From Prorocentrum cordatum (Eukaryota > Sar > Dinophyceae > Prorocentrales > Prorocentraceae): DNA of 64,000 nt. The notes below the pieces were generated by a model. That model was not told where the DNA came from and searched no databases. It was given only the letters and a program-made list of their open reading frames with translations. Positions within the stretch are counted from its first letter, which is position 1. Each line of letters opens with the position of its first letter. The DNA is taken from positions 225,001 to 289,000 of the forward strand of contig CAUYUJ010020727.1 of assembly GCA_963575745.1 (NCBI GenBank), given 5' to 3'. Position numbers and translations under genes: made by a program. Below are positions 44,136 through 54,424 of the stretch, in pieces.

Positions 44136-46039
44136 TCGCCTGCAGCGGCACGTACTGCGACGGCGACAGCCGCGCTGACAGCGGCCCCTACTGCGGCACC
44201 GACGGCTGCGCCGATTGCGGCACCAACGGTGGCGCCGGTTGGCACTCCGGCAGCTGCGCCCGCGGCGGCACCGGCAGCTGCACAGTCTGCGGAGCCGACA
44301 GCGGTGGTAGCCGCAGCACCGACAGCGGCACCGACATCGGCGCTTACAGGCGCGTCGAGAAGGGCGCCGACGGCGGCGCCGACGGCGGCGGCGACGGCTG
44401 CGCCGACAGGTTCGCCGACAGCTGCGCCGACGCCCGCGCCGACTGCAGCCGTGCCGGCTGCGGCACCGACCGCCCCGACGCCTGCCTCGCCGCCAGCGGC
44501 GTCGACAGCGGCACCGACAGCGGCGCCTGCGCTGACATCGACCTGTTCACCGACAGCGGCGCCGACTGTGGCACCAACGATGACACAGATCGGAGCCCCG
44601 TCTGCGGTGCCGACAGCCGCGCCCATTGCGGCACCGACAGCTACGCCGAATACGGCGCCGATAGCCGCGCTGACGGCGGTGCCGATGGGTTCGCCAGCTT
44701 CGGCACCGACCGCGGCGACAACAGCAGCGCTGCCAGCCGGGCCGACAGCGGCATCGGCAGCCTCGCCGAGTGCGGCGCCGACGGCGACGACAGTTGCGCC
44801 GACTGCGGCACTGGCAGTTACGCCGACCGCGGAACAGAAGGCCACGCCGACAGCTGCGCCGACATCGGCGCCGACACTTGCGCCGACTGCAGCAGCCACA
44901 CCTGCGCCGGCAGCGCCGCCGACAGCGGTTTCGACCGCCGCGCCGACTGCGGCGCCGACAGCTGCGCCGACTGGGGCTCCGACGGCCGCGCAGGCGGCGG
45001 CGCCGACGGATGCCCGGGCCGCCGTGCCGATTGCCGCGCCAATGGCTGCGCCGACGGCCTCGCCGACGGCCTCGCCGACTACGATCCTGGCGGCTGCGCC
45101 AACTGCGGCGTCAGCCGCCTCGCCGACAGCAGGGCCGACGGCGGCGCCGACCGTCTCGATGGCAGCAGCACAGGCTGCTGCGCGAACGGCAGCACCGACA
45201 GGCTTTCCGACTGCTGCGCCGACTGCGGCCCCGACAGCCGCCCAGACAGCTCCGCTGGCAACTGCGCCACCTGCGGCACCAGCGAGTGCACCGACCGCGT
45301 GGCCGACAGCTGCGCCGACTGCGGCACTGACTGCTGCGCCGACAACGGCGCCGACAGCTGCCCCGACGGCGGCGCCCGCGGCGGCCCCGGCCGCCGCGCC
45401 GACTGCGGCGCCAGCAGCTGCGCCGACAGAGTCGCCAGCAGCGACTCCGACCGCAACGCCGACAGCTGCGACGACCGAGTCACCGACAGCTGCGCCGACA
45501 GGTCCGCCAGCTTCGTCACCTACCACGGTGCCAACAGCTTCGCTGACCGCCATGCCGACAGTAGCACTGACTGCCGCGCCGACCGAGGCGCCGGCAGCCG
45601 CATCGGTCGCGGCCCCAACAGCTGCGTCAGCGGCGGCGCAGACGGCGGCTCCGACCGTCGCGCTGACCGATGCGCCGACAGCAGCAGCGACAGCGGCGCC
45701 GACACCAGCGCCGACTGGCGCGCCGAGGAGGGCGCCGACGGCGGCAACGACGGCGGCGCCGACAGCAGCGCCGACAGGTTCGCCGACAGCTGCACCGACG
45801 GCCGCGCCGACTACGGCGCCGACGGCGCTGGCAGCCGCGCAGACAGCTCCGCTGGCAGCGGCTCCGACCTTCGCGCCGACCGCGGTGACGACGACTGCAC
45901 GGACAGCTGCGCCCATTGCGGCACCGACGGCTTCACCGACAGCGCCGACGACGGTTGCCCCGACGTCCGCGCCGATCGCTACACCGACCGCTGCGCTGAC
46001 GGCTGGGCCAACTTCGGCCCCGACCGTTGCGCAGACTGA
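44119..46039 (+). CDS. Long Cys/Asp/Gly-rich repeat protein segment (frame 2)
   Basis: Frame 2 is open for about 640 codons although the first ATG is at 45299. It starts ADELACSGTYCDGDSRADSG, PYCGTDGCADCGTNGGAGWH and keeps a loose 12-residue period (GCADCGTDxxADxGADS). The codons end almost always in C, whereas the overlapping frame 3 (AAPTAAPTAAP) and the minus strand (GAAVGAAVG) do not. This frame is therefore the best candidate for protein. Many Cys in pairs suggest disulfide-linked or metal-binding modules. It could be a secreted surface protein. No family recognised. Confidence 0.4.
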
Positions 46040-46249
46040 GGCATGGACCGCCTCGCCTACAGCAGCGCGGGCAGCCGCGCCGCCTTCTCCTGGCGAGGGG
46101 GCGATCGCCAGCGAGGCGGAGGCAGCCGGAGCGGCCACTACAGCAGGGGCGACTGATGAAGGGTGGGGCGTGGAGTTTGACAGGGGCGACTGGAGCCTCT
46201 ACCACGTGTCCTGGCGAGGAGGTGATCACCAGCGAGGCGGAGACAACCG

Positions 46250-46830
46250 GGGCGGCTATCCCAGCGGGAGCGACGCCAGCGCCAACGCCGACGCCTACGC
46301 AAGCACCGACGCCAGCGCCCACATCAGCACCGACGCCCCCCGCTGGCGCTAGTGCTGGCGCCTACGCCAGCACCGACGCCAGCGCCTATGCCAGCACCAA
46401 CGCCTGCGTCTACGCCAGCACTGCTAGCGGCGCCTTCGCCAGCGCCGACGCCAGCGCCTACGTCGGCACCGACGCTAGCGCCAACGCCGGCGCCTACGCT
46501 GGTGCCAACGCAAGCACCTACACCAGCGCCGACGCCGGCACCGACGCCAGCACCAGCGCCTGCGCCTGCGCCAGCACTAGTGGCGGCGCCAACGCTTACG
46601 CTGGCGCCGACGCCAGCGCCTGCACCAATACCGACGCCAGCACCAACGTCTGCGCTTACGCCGGCACCAACGCCTGCGCCTACGCCAGCACCGACGCCAG
46701 CACCAACGCATGCGCCTGCGCCAGCACCAACGCCAGCGCCTACGCCAGCACTAACGTCGGCACCGACGCCAGCACCAACTCCTGCGCCTACGCCGGCACC
46801 AACACCAGCGCCTACTACGTCGACCGCTTC
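46250..46830 (+). repeat. Ala/Ser/Thr/Asp 9-12-bp repeats
   Basis: Repeats of gccagcaccgacgccagc and variants. Frame 1 (46027-47496) reads [20 protein letters not shown] and similar. Minus strand reads [13 protein letters not shown] and frame 2 reads [11 protein letters not shown]. Probably a relative of the STDASSDA blocks at 38.9-43.7 kb. Confidence 0.6.
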
Positions 46831-46864
46831 GCAGACAGCTGCGCCGGAAGCGGCGCCGTCCGCT

Positions 46865-47496
46865 TGATGACAGCGGCGCCGACAGTTGCGCCGACAGCTG
46901 CGCCGACTACGGCACCGACCGCTGCGCCGATGACGAGCGTGTCTCGCGTCGCTAGTCTGGCACGCGTGGAGCTCGATGTGAAATTTTACGTAGGCGGGCT
47001 CCTGTGCAATGTGATGGAGAGGGCTGGCTTCGCAGACGAGGGCGAGGCCGAGGAGGAGGGGGAGGAGGTCGAGCGGACGAGCCGCAAGGACGCTCTCCAC
47101 GTGGAGTTCGGCTACCCCACGGAGAAGCTTGAAGAGTTGGCGCGGTGGATGGATGGCGCCCTCGGCTGCCGGACGCTCGCCGAGGGCCATCGTCGCTCCG
47201 TCTGCGATCCATGCGTCGTCGGCGCCTGGGTATTGCCGACCCGCTTGGAAGACGCGGTCGGCCCAGCTTTCGATCCGCATCTGACGGGCGAGGGCGTGCG
47301 AGCATCTCATGGGCTACGAGGAGCTCAGCGGCGTAGGCACGTCCATGGAGGCCGAGCTTCTCAGGGCCAGAGGCGAGGAGCGCGGAGGGGCCACTCCAGA
47401 CCAGAGGCCGAGGAGGCGAGGAGGAGCGCTGGCGGACGCAGGCCGCGGCTGCCGAGGCCAGGGGCGAGGAGTGCAGAGGGGCCACTTCGGGCCTGA
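46865..47496 (+). CDS. C-terminal block, globular-looking, then Arg-rich
   Basis: End of the 489-residue frame-1 opening. [34 protein letters not shown] and [20 protein letters not shown] look like a folded domain with an acidic insert. After 47290 it becomes Arg/Gly-rich ([20 protein letters not shown]) and the frame is doubtful; a frame-2/3 alternative (47309-47842) is equally low complexity. No family recognised. Confidence 0.3.
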
Positions 47497-47740
47497 GGCT
47501 GGGGGGGCGGCCGCGCGGGTGGCCAGCAGGAGTGAGGAGGCGCCAGATGGCGCGGAGGCAGAGGGCCTGCGGAGGCTCAGGGCGATGCCGGGGTGCGCAT
47601 TGTCGGCGGCCTGGCGCATCAGGGGGGCAGTGGGGGTCACGCCAGAGCGAGCCCACTGCGGGGGTGGGCTAGGGTCCGCGGCCCCCAGCGAGAGCCGCGG
47701 GTGGAGCAGCCGGCGCACGTGCGCCATGAGCGCGGGAGGG

Positions 47741-48206
47741 GGCCAGGGCTGTCGGCGAGGGTTGGCCTCGCGGCAGCCAGAGCTCGCGCCAGCCTGCGGA
47801 GGAATGGCGCCCAGTTGCACTCGTACTATTGCATGGGGCTAAGGAAAAACAAGGGTACAGCATCGTCACCAGTTGCGTCTGAGCTATGTGAGGCCTTCAG
47901 TGTAGTCCGCTTTCCTAAACTGCGTTGCCGTCCTTCCTCGCTCCGGGCCCCTTTGGGGCCCGCCTCCCGTGTCGGGCCCGGGGCCCGGGGCCCTGGCGGG
48001 GCTCCTTTCCCGCTTGTCCTCTTGCTGTTTAGGGTATCTTGGGGTGCAGCTTAGCTGCGCAATATAGTGCACCGTCACACCGCTGTGCGCCATAAATTAA
48101 GTTGTGTGCGGCCTGAGCGGCTTGGTTCTTTTCTCAGGGCGAGCGCTGTCCGGGAAGAGCCTGTAGGCCGCGATCCGCACGGGCCCGAGGGCGAAGCCTC
48201 GAGGGC
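47741..48206 (+). repeat. 466-bp direct repeat, copy 1
   Basis: Starts ggccagggctgtcggcgagg and ends gaagcctcgagggc. Nearly identical to copy 2 at 48437-48903, 696-697 bp downstream; differences are single bases and one A in an A run (ggaaaaacaagg versus ggaaaaaacaagg). It contains a GC hairpin (gggcccctttggggcccgcc) and ggcccggggcccggggccc. No coding function seen. Confidence 0.85.
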
Positions 48207-48436
48207 AAAACTTAGTCGTTCGTTAGAACTAGGGGTTTTGCCCTGCTGGCGTAGCCCTCACTTCTGTCCTCTCTCTCTCTCTCTCTCTCGCCCTTCACCG
48301 TCTGCGCTCAAGTTTGCAGGCCCAGCGGGCCTAGGCCTCTCAGGGTCCCACCCGCCCACTCCTAGTAGCTCAGTGCTGCAGGGGTGGTGGGGGGCCAGTT
48401 TCGTTACGCGAATTCTGCCCTCCCCTGCAGCGGGGG
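48207..48436 (+). repeat. Region between direct repeats, with shared module copy 2
   Basis: Holds 48212-48343, a close copy of the module at 35889-36022 (ttagtcgttcgttagaac ... (CT)n ... ggcctaggcctctcagggt). The rest includes gctcagtgctgcaggggtgg. With the flanking repeats the layout resembles a miniature LTR element or a 696-bp tandem duplication cut short. Confidence 0.6.
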
Positions 48437-48903
48437 GGCCAGGGCTGCCGGCGAGGGTTGGCCTCGCGGCAGCCAGAGCTCGCGCCATCCTGCGGAGGAA
48501 TGGCGCCCAGTTGCACTCGTATTATTGCATGAGGCTAAGGAAAAAACAAGGGTACAGCATCGTCACCAGATGCGTCTGAGTCATGTGAGGCCTTCAGTGT
48601 AGTCCGCTTTCCTAAACTGCGTTGCCGTCCTTCCTCGCTCCGGGCCCCTTTGGGGCCCGCCTCCCGTGTCGGGCCCGGGGCCCGGGGCCCTGGCGGGGCT
48701 CCTTTCCCGCTCGTCCTCTTGCTGTTTAGGGTATCTTGGGGTGCAGCTTAGCTGCGCAATATAGTGCACCGTCACACCGCTGTGCACCATAAATTAAGTT
48801 GTATGCGGCCTGAGCGGCTTGGTTCTTTTCTCAGGGCGAGCGCTGTCCGGGAAGAGCCTGTAGGCCGCGATCCGCACGGGCCCGAGGGCGAAGCCTCGAG
48901 GGC
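48437..48903 (+). repeat. 466-bp direct repeat, copy 2
   Basis: Second copy of 47741-48206. It ends at cctcgagggc (48903) and is followed directly by the 90-bp satellite (caaaccacgcgttacgtggc), whereas copy 1 is followed by the shared module. Confidence 0.85.
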
Positions 48904-48904
48904 C

Positions 48905-49170
48905 AAACCACGCGTTACGTGGCCCCATAGGGAGCTCCGCCGAAGGCCCCAGTGGCAGGACCCGCAGGGCGCCACCGCACCCATGTCGGCACACCCCTCC
49001 CACGGTTCGTGGCCCCATGGGGAGCTCCACCGACGGCCCCCGCGGCAGGGTCCGCATGGCGCCACCGCACCCATTTCGGCGCACCCGTCACACGCTTCGT
49101 AGCCGCATGGCGTATCCGCACCCGATTCGGTACGCCTCTCACAAGTTTCGTGGCCCCATATGGGAGCTGC
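48905..49170 (+). repeat. 90-bp satellite, locus 2
   Basis: Units start at about 48916, 49006 and 49096 with t(a/t)cgtggcccc and a shortened one at 49147. The unit sequence ggggagctccaccgac, gcgccaccgcacccat matches locus 1 (35636-35868) with about 80-85 percent identity by eye. Confidence 0.85.
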
Positions 49171-50580
49171 CCCTCTTTCGTCTCACCTGCCTTGCGGCAC
49201 TCGCATCCGTGTATGGCTGGGTCCTTCGCCTGGATAGGTGTTCTCGCTGCGTGGCCTCTGGACCTCTCGACCCCTCCCTGAGGACTGGTTTTCTTTCACG
49301 GGCTGTTTTTGGACAGTCTTTGAGCTTTGACGCGGTTCTGGCACGTCGAAATCGGCCATCATCGACAGCACTTAGCAAACATCACGACGTGCATCGTTGT
49401 ATGTCCAAATAGAAAAAAACACGGCGCTGGGGGGTTGGGTCGCTCGAGTTCTCCAGAAGTTTGCGGATGTTTCCCTCGGGCCCGTAAAGGGGCAGGCGCC
49501 GGTACGGAAGCCTTGCGCAGCCGAGAAACGCAGCGCATCTGGATTGACGCAGGAAGCGGAGCGCATCACGACCGCGAAGCAGAAGACAAAGGTTCGAAAA
49601 GGGCCGCGCACGTCCTACCGTCCCGATCCTCGCCGAGAAGTGAAGACGTGCCCCGAGGCTCCTCGGCCGCAGCAGCCTCCTGCTCGGGCGGCTTTGGCTC
49701 GACGGGCTGGCCGCGCTGCCTGCGGGGGGCGCGGCAGACCCGAGGACAGCTCGTGCCCCGAAAACTCCTCCGCCTCGCCCCCCTTCTCCTCCATCACCTC
49801 CTCCTCCTCTGCCTCTTTCTCCTCCTTCCTTCTTGTATGGGGTATGCGTTCGCTGGCAGTTTGTCTCTTGGATTCAGGCAGGCACGCTCTTTGCCAACAT
49901 ATGCACGATGCTCGGAAGGGTCACCGTGATCATCCTCTCCATCAGCGTCTCATCGAACTTCTGAGTGGATGTGCTTCTGAAGGCTGCCCACACTCGCAAT
50001 ATGATATTCAACATCGAACGTTTTTTAGTTGGGAGTTTATGCAGATGATGCACCCGACCCTAACTCGGCCCACTTGGCCTACCCGTTGGTTTCCTGAGTA
50101 TGGTCCTCGCTTGGACTCAACCCCTTGGGACGAGGTGCAACGGGTTGCTGCTTCGCTGAAGCCCTGTTGGGCCTAGGCCTGGTTCCGCACGATTTCGAAC
50201 ATGTGGATCACCAGTGCAGATGTCCAAAAGTCAGAGGCCGAACATGGCAACTCCGAATTCGGCTGTTCTCAAGCTTCGGGTGGCGATAAGCAAATCAACC
50301 ATTACGGGTGCTGCATTCCCTTTGGTGCTCTTGTTGCCCGCGCTCTTGGGCTTCGGTCTCTTCCCTGGGCCCCCGTTGATCGCCTTGGCGTGCTGGATCC
50401 GTTTCGCAAGCCTGTTGATATTTCTGTCGCGGCCTGTTTCCTTTGCAATGCTATCCGAGCTGAAAGCTCGCTGCTTGGACGCCCTTTGTGCCGAGAGGAG
50501 GGCGATCAGCTCCTCCCAGTCGCGCGCCTAGCGTTGGGGCGATAAGCGATCGGCTGAGGATAATCAGCTGCGCCTCGGCC
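49171..50580. other. Moderately complex region, only a doubtful ORF
   Basis: One plus-strand frame at 49397-50176 is open for 259 codons. It has TLTRPTWPTRWFPEYGPRLD near its end but a (TCC)-encoded Ser run in the middle and no recognisable domain; I do not regard it as a supported gene. The rest shows short open frames on both strands without codon bias. Confidence 0.4.
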
Positions 50581-50588
50581 ACGCGGCA

Positions 50589-51060
50589 GCAGGAGTAGGA
50601 GGAGAAGGAGGAGGAGGAGGAGGAGGAAGAGAGCGAGGAGGAGGAGGAGGAGGAGGAGGAGGAGGAGGAAGGAGGAGGATGAGGAGGAGGAGGAGGAGGA
50701 GGAGAGGGGGAGAGAAGGGAGGAGGAGGAGGAGGGGGATGATGATGACGATGATGACGAGGATGACGATGATGACGATGATGATTGTGGTGATGATGCTG
50801 CTGCTGATGATTATATTGATGATGCTGCTGATGATGATGGTGATGATGACGATTCTGATGATGCTCATGGTGATGGTGATTATGATGATGCTGTTGTTGA
50901 TGATACTGCTCCTGATGACGACGATGCTGATGATGCTGATGATGATGCTGATGCTGATGCTGATAATGATGCTGCTACTGATGATGATGATGCTGATGAT
51001 GATGCTGCTGATTATGATGATGATAGGGAGGAGGAGGAGGAGGAGGAGGAGGAGGAGCCT
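50589..51060 (+). repeat. (GGA)n then (GAT)n compound microsatellite
   Basis: GGA-rich at 50595-50735, then gatgatgatgacgatgatg type repeats with GCT and TTG variants to about 51028, then GGA again to 51056. The Met/Leu/Ile-rich frame over it is a repeat artefact. Confidence 0.9.
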
Positions 51061-51097
51061 AGTTCCCCCTCCCTCCTCTCTTCCTCCTGGCAGAGGC

Positions 51098-51600
51098 GGC
51101 CTCCCCCTCCCCCTCCTCCTCCTCCTCCTCCTCCTCCCCTCTCCTCTCCTACTCGTACTCCTCCTCCTACTCTTCCTCCTACTTCCCCTCCTCTTTATCC
51201 TTCTCCTCCTCCTCCCCCTCCTCTTTATCCTCCACCTCCTCTCCTCTGCAGCCCGCGCTCGACGTGGGTCCTCCTCGTCGTCGTCTTCGTTTTTCTTCTT
51301 CTTCTTCTCTTCTCCTCCCTCCTCCTCCTCCTCCTCCTCCTCTTCCTCCTTCTCCTCCCTTCCTCCTTCTCCTGCTCCCCCTCCTCCTCCTCCTCCTCCT
51401 CCTCCTCCCTCCTCCTCTCCTCCATGCTTTCCCCTCCTCCTCCTCCTCCTCCTCCATCCTCCCTCCTCCTCCTCCTCCTCCTCTCCTCCTCCTTCTCCTC
51501 CTTCTTCTCTCTATTCCTCCTCCTCCTCCTCCTCCTCCTCCTCCTTCTCTCTTCCTCCTTCTCCTCCACCTCCTTTTTCTTCCTCCTCCCCTTCTTCTCA
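51098..51600 (+). repeat. (TCC/CTC)n microsatellite
   Basis: Pyrimidine tract with TCC, TTC and occasional TAC units, interrupted at about 51245-51285 by a non-repeat stretch. It faces the GGA tract at 50595-51056, so the two could pair as an imperfect inverted repeat of several hundred bases. Confidence 0.9.
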
Positions 51601-52335
51601 TCCTCCCCCCTGTCCGCTTGCAGAGGTGGCCCTCATCACTCTCGCCGGCCTGGAGGGCAGGTTTCCTTGGGGCACCAGCCGGGCGGAGCACCGGTGGAAC
51701 CCCAGGACGGTTTCCGCGCTCGGGGCGGCGCTGGACGAGGTCTCGCGGGAGGAATCCGCTACCACGCCCAGCCCGCGCTCGAGGAGCGGGGGGACCCCCC
51801 CACCTTCTCTGAGATCTGGTCGTTGCCATTTTTAAACACGGGGCGTTTGAAAAATGCCGCTGAGAGAGCCTAGGTCGCCGGTCGTGATTTTCGGAATGCT
51901 GTACTCTTTTCACAACGTTAGATCTGAGAGTTCTTGCGTCGTGGTTTTTGTTGACAAAAGGTTTTTGACTGCTTTCGGCCCCTGTGGGTCCTTGCGGGGC
52001 TCTGGAGCCGTCGAAGAACGACTCGGGATGCAGAGCTGGCCCCCGGGAACGTTCCAGACCAGCGAAGGTCCACGTTGTGAGAGAGTCACACCGTCGGAGG
52101 TTTGGAGAGAAACCCGCTGCTCCCCGGCCCCTCGCTGTAGGGCGAGGGGCGGGGTTCTCCTCCTCCTCCTCCTCCTCCTCCTCCTCCTCCTCCTCTTCCT
52201 CCTCCTGACCTTTCTCCATATATATACATATATGTATATACACATGTATACCGAGATATTACATGTGTATAGCTCCTCCCTGTCGCGCCCTAGGCGTGTC
52301 GGTAGGGCGGAGTGGGCGTTTCGCTCGAGACATCC
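51601..52335. other. Intergenic, no gene; (TCC)n and TA-rich patch
   Basis: GC-rich sequence without a supported gene, a (CTC)n tract at 52158-52206 and a TA-rich patch at 52218-52270 (atatatacatatatgtatat) which is unusual for this GC-rich window. Confidence 0.5.
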
Positions 52336-52339
52336 TCAC

Positions 52340-52740
52340 CGCTCATCATCTTGAAGCATGACATTTGCAATGGTTTCCAGGTTGGAGGGGTGTGGTTTCC
52401 AAAATATGGCTATCGCTTTACCTCCGCGAGCAGTCGTTATGGAAACCTGCGACAGCTTCGCCGACGGAGGGCAGTTGCCTCTCAAATTGTTGTTCTCGTC
52501 TTCGTGCCGCGCACATTCGTCTTCCAGGTTCGCAGCAATACTAAGGAGTCGTATGGTTGAAGTCCCAGGAATGGTGTTCTGGTGCGGAGTAGGAGTGTCA
52601 GTGCACAACAGTCGCGCTGGTTCGCTTCGTTGAAGTTCCAGGAGTGGTGAACTGGCACGGCTTAGGGGCTGTCAGGACGCAAAAGCCATGTTGTTTCGCG
52701 GAGTTGAAGTCGCAGGACTCGCGTAGAAGGTCGCATCAGC
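52340..52740 (-). repeat. Dispersed degenerate repeat, inverted relative to 55285-55480
   Basis: On the minus strand it contains accattcctgggacttcaac, catacgactcc, gctgcgaacctgg, and further gcgatagccatattttggaa. The plus strand at about 55285-55480 contains accattcctgggattataac, ttccatggacttcagccata, gcggctgcgaacttt and gcgatgaacactatttggaa. In addition gttgaagt(c/t)-ccagga-ggtg recurs inside 52550-52720 at about 77-bp spacing. A minus-strand frame (52336-52608) is open but has no domain. Confidence 0.45.
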
Positions 52741-53095
52741 TTCAATAGTGGATGGCGGATGATTTGCAAATCTGACAGAAGTTACATGAACGGAACGCGG
52801 CCTCTTTTCAAGCGAGGCTTTGGCATGCCATGTCTTCAGCTTGGATGCCACAGGTTGAGTAGATGCACAGATGTAACACGTGAGGGCGGCTCCTTCTCAA
52901 AATGGGGTTCTCGCTTGAGACTTCTGTGAAGTCTCGGGCCAGAAGTGGAAACTTGTTCAACAGTGACACAGGTAAAGGTGGCCCTTTTTCAAAACGAGGG
53001 CCGCTGGAATTCGATCGCTTCGCTCACTCCGCCGGCCCGTATTGCATGATCGCTACTGCTTCGGCGCGAGCTCGGGGCCATTTCGGCGCCGCCGG
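52741..53095. other. Intergenic, no gene seen
   Basis: Moderately AT-richer than the rest, with short recurrent phrases such as gcgaggctttgg and tgagacttctgtgaagtctc (a small inverted repeat at about 52916-52935). No supported gene. Confidence 0.5.
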
Positions 53096-53225
53096 AAGGA
53101 GGAAGATGAGGATAGGGAGGGGGAGGGGAGGAGGAGAAGAGGATGAGAAGGAACGGAGGAGGATGAAGAGAAATATGAGGAGGAGGAAGAGAAAAGGGCG
53201 GAGGAGGAAGCCTCTCGATGGCATC
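53096..53225 (+). repeat. Purine-rich (GGA)-like tract before array copy 3
   Basis: Degenerate GGA/GAA-rich stretch to about 53212. A comparable purine tract precedes array copy 4 at 54130-54355. Confidence 0.8.
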
Positions 53226-53885
53226 TTGCGGCGCTCTTGGGGCCAAACAGGGCCGTCGTCCAGATGCTTCTTTGGGAGGCCCTGGGGTCTGTTGAGAGGC
53301 CCTTCGGGGTCGCCTGGGAGACATTTTTGAAGCCTTGTAGGGCCTCTTTTGAGCCTCCTTGGAGCCTCCTGGGGTCTCTTGGGGGCCTCTTGGCGGCATC
53401 TTGGGCCATCTTGGGGGCCTCTCGGGGCCTCCTGGGGCTTTCTTGGGGCGGAAGGCTTGAGGTTTCGGTTCGTGGTCCCCATCTTGGGCCCCTCTTGGGG
53501 CTGTCTTGGGGCTCTCTTGGGCCGTCTGGGCCGTCTCGGGGCCCGTTTGGGCTCTCTGGGGGCCTTCTTGGGGGCCTCTTGAGCCGTCTTCGTGCGCTCT
53601 TGGGGGCCTCTTGGGCCGTCTTGGAGCATCGGAAAGCCGAAAATGCGACAAGGCCAAAGTCCTTCCAAAACCATCGTAAAATGAATGATTTTGGCCTCTC
53701 GGGGCGCTCTTGTGAGGCCTCTTGGAGGCCACTTGGAGCGTCTTGGCGGCTTCTTGGGCCGTCTTGGGATCATCTTCGGCGTCTTGGAGCGTCCTTTGGG
53801 CGTCTCGGGGGCCTCTTGGGCAGTCTTGGGGGCCTCTTGGGGCCCTCTTGGCGCGCTCGGGGGGGCCTGAGAGGCCGTACCCAGG
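53225..53885 (+). repeat. CTTGGGCCGT-type degenerate array, copy 3
   Basis: The longest copy: cttggggctctcttgggccg, cttgggggcctcttgggccg and similar. The spacer at about 53630-53700 (ggaaagccgaaaatgcgaca; atgaatgattttggcctctc) divides it. The minus strand is open for 290 codons and reads as PRGPQEAPKTAQEAPETPKG-like repeats; the spacer reads EAKIIHFTMVLEGLWPCRIF. Ends before ttcccgggaccttcccgggc. Confidence 0.6.
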
Positions 53886-54129
53886 AGGAAAACCATCTCT
53901 GAGTAAACCTTCCCGGGACCTTCCCGGGCTGCGGTCGGGGTACTTTTCGCCGGGGGACCCCCAGGGGCCGCCCCGCGCGCCCGAACTAGAATAATTGTGA
54001 ACCAGTTGCCAGAGATCTTAGCACGCCTCTGGCCCGTTGGGCCGGCGATCGCAAGGAAGGCTCAGGCGACATGCCTTGCCCGCCCCTCCGACACGCCTCG
54101 AGGTGTTCACGAGGAAGAGGTACGGATCA

Positions 54130-54360
54130 GGAGGGGGAGGGGGGAGGAGGAGGAGGAGGAGGAGGAGGAGGAGGAGGAGGCAAGGCGTTGGAGGAGGAGG
54201 AGGACGATGAGGAGGAGAAGTGGGAGGAGGAGGAGGAGGAGGAAGAGGAGGAGGAGGAGAAGGAGGAGGAGGGGTAGAAAGAGTTTGGTGAGGGAGGTGA
54301 GGAGGATGAGGACGAGGAGGAGGGGGAAGAGGAGGGGAAGGAGGAGGACAAGGAGGATCA
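54130..54360 (+). repeat. (GGA)n microsatellite before array copy 4
   Basis: GGA/GAG repeat with GAT and GAA changes, 54133-54355. Encoded poly-Glu is an artefact. Confidence 0.9.
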
Positions 54361-54424
54361 CTGTAAAATCAAGACGCAATAACGATTATATATAGGCTTA
54401 CGCCACATCCGCCGACCCCTCTAT

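Noticed and set aside
43809-46352. 847-codon AAPTAAPT ORF (and GAAVG on the minus strand)
   Set aside because: Poor codon bias compared with the overlapping Cys/Asp frame; only the first coiled-coil part (to about 44135) is supported.
50738-51835. 365-codon Met/Leu/Ile-rich then Pro/Leu ORF
   Set aside because: Runs over (GAT)n and (TCC)n microsatellites; no domain.
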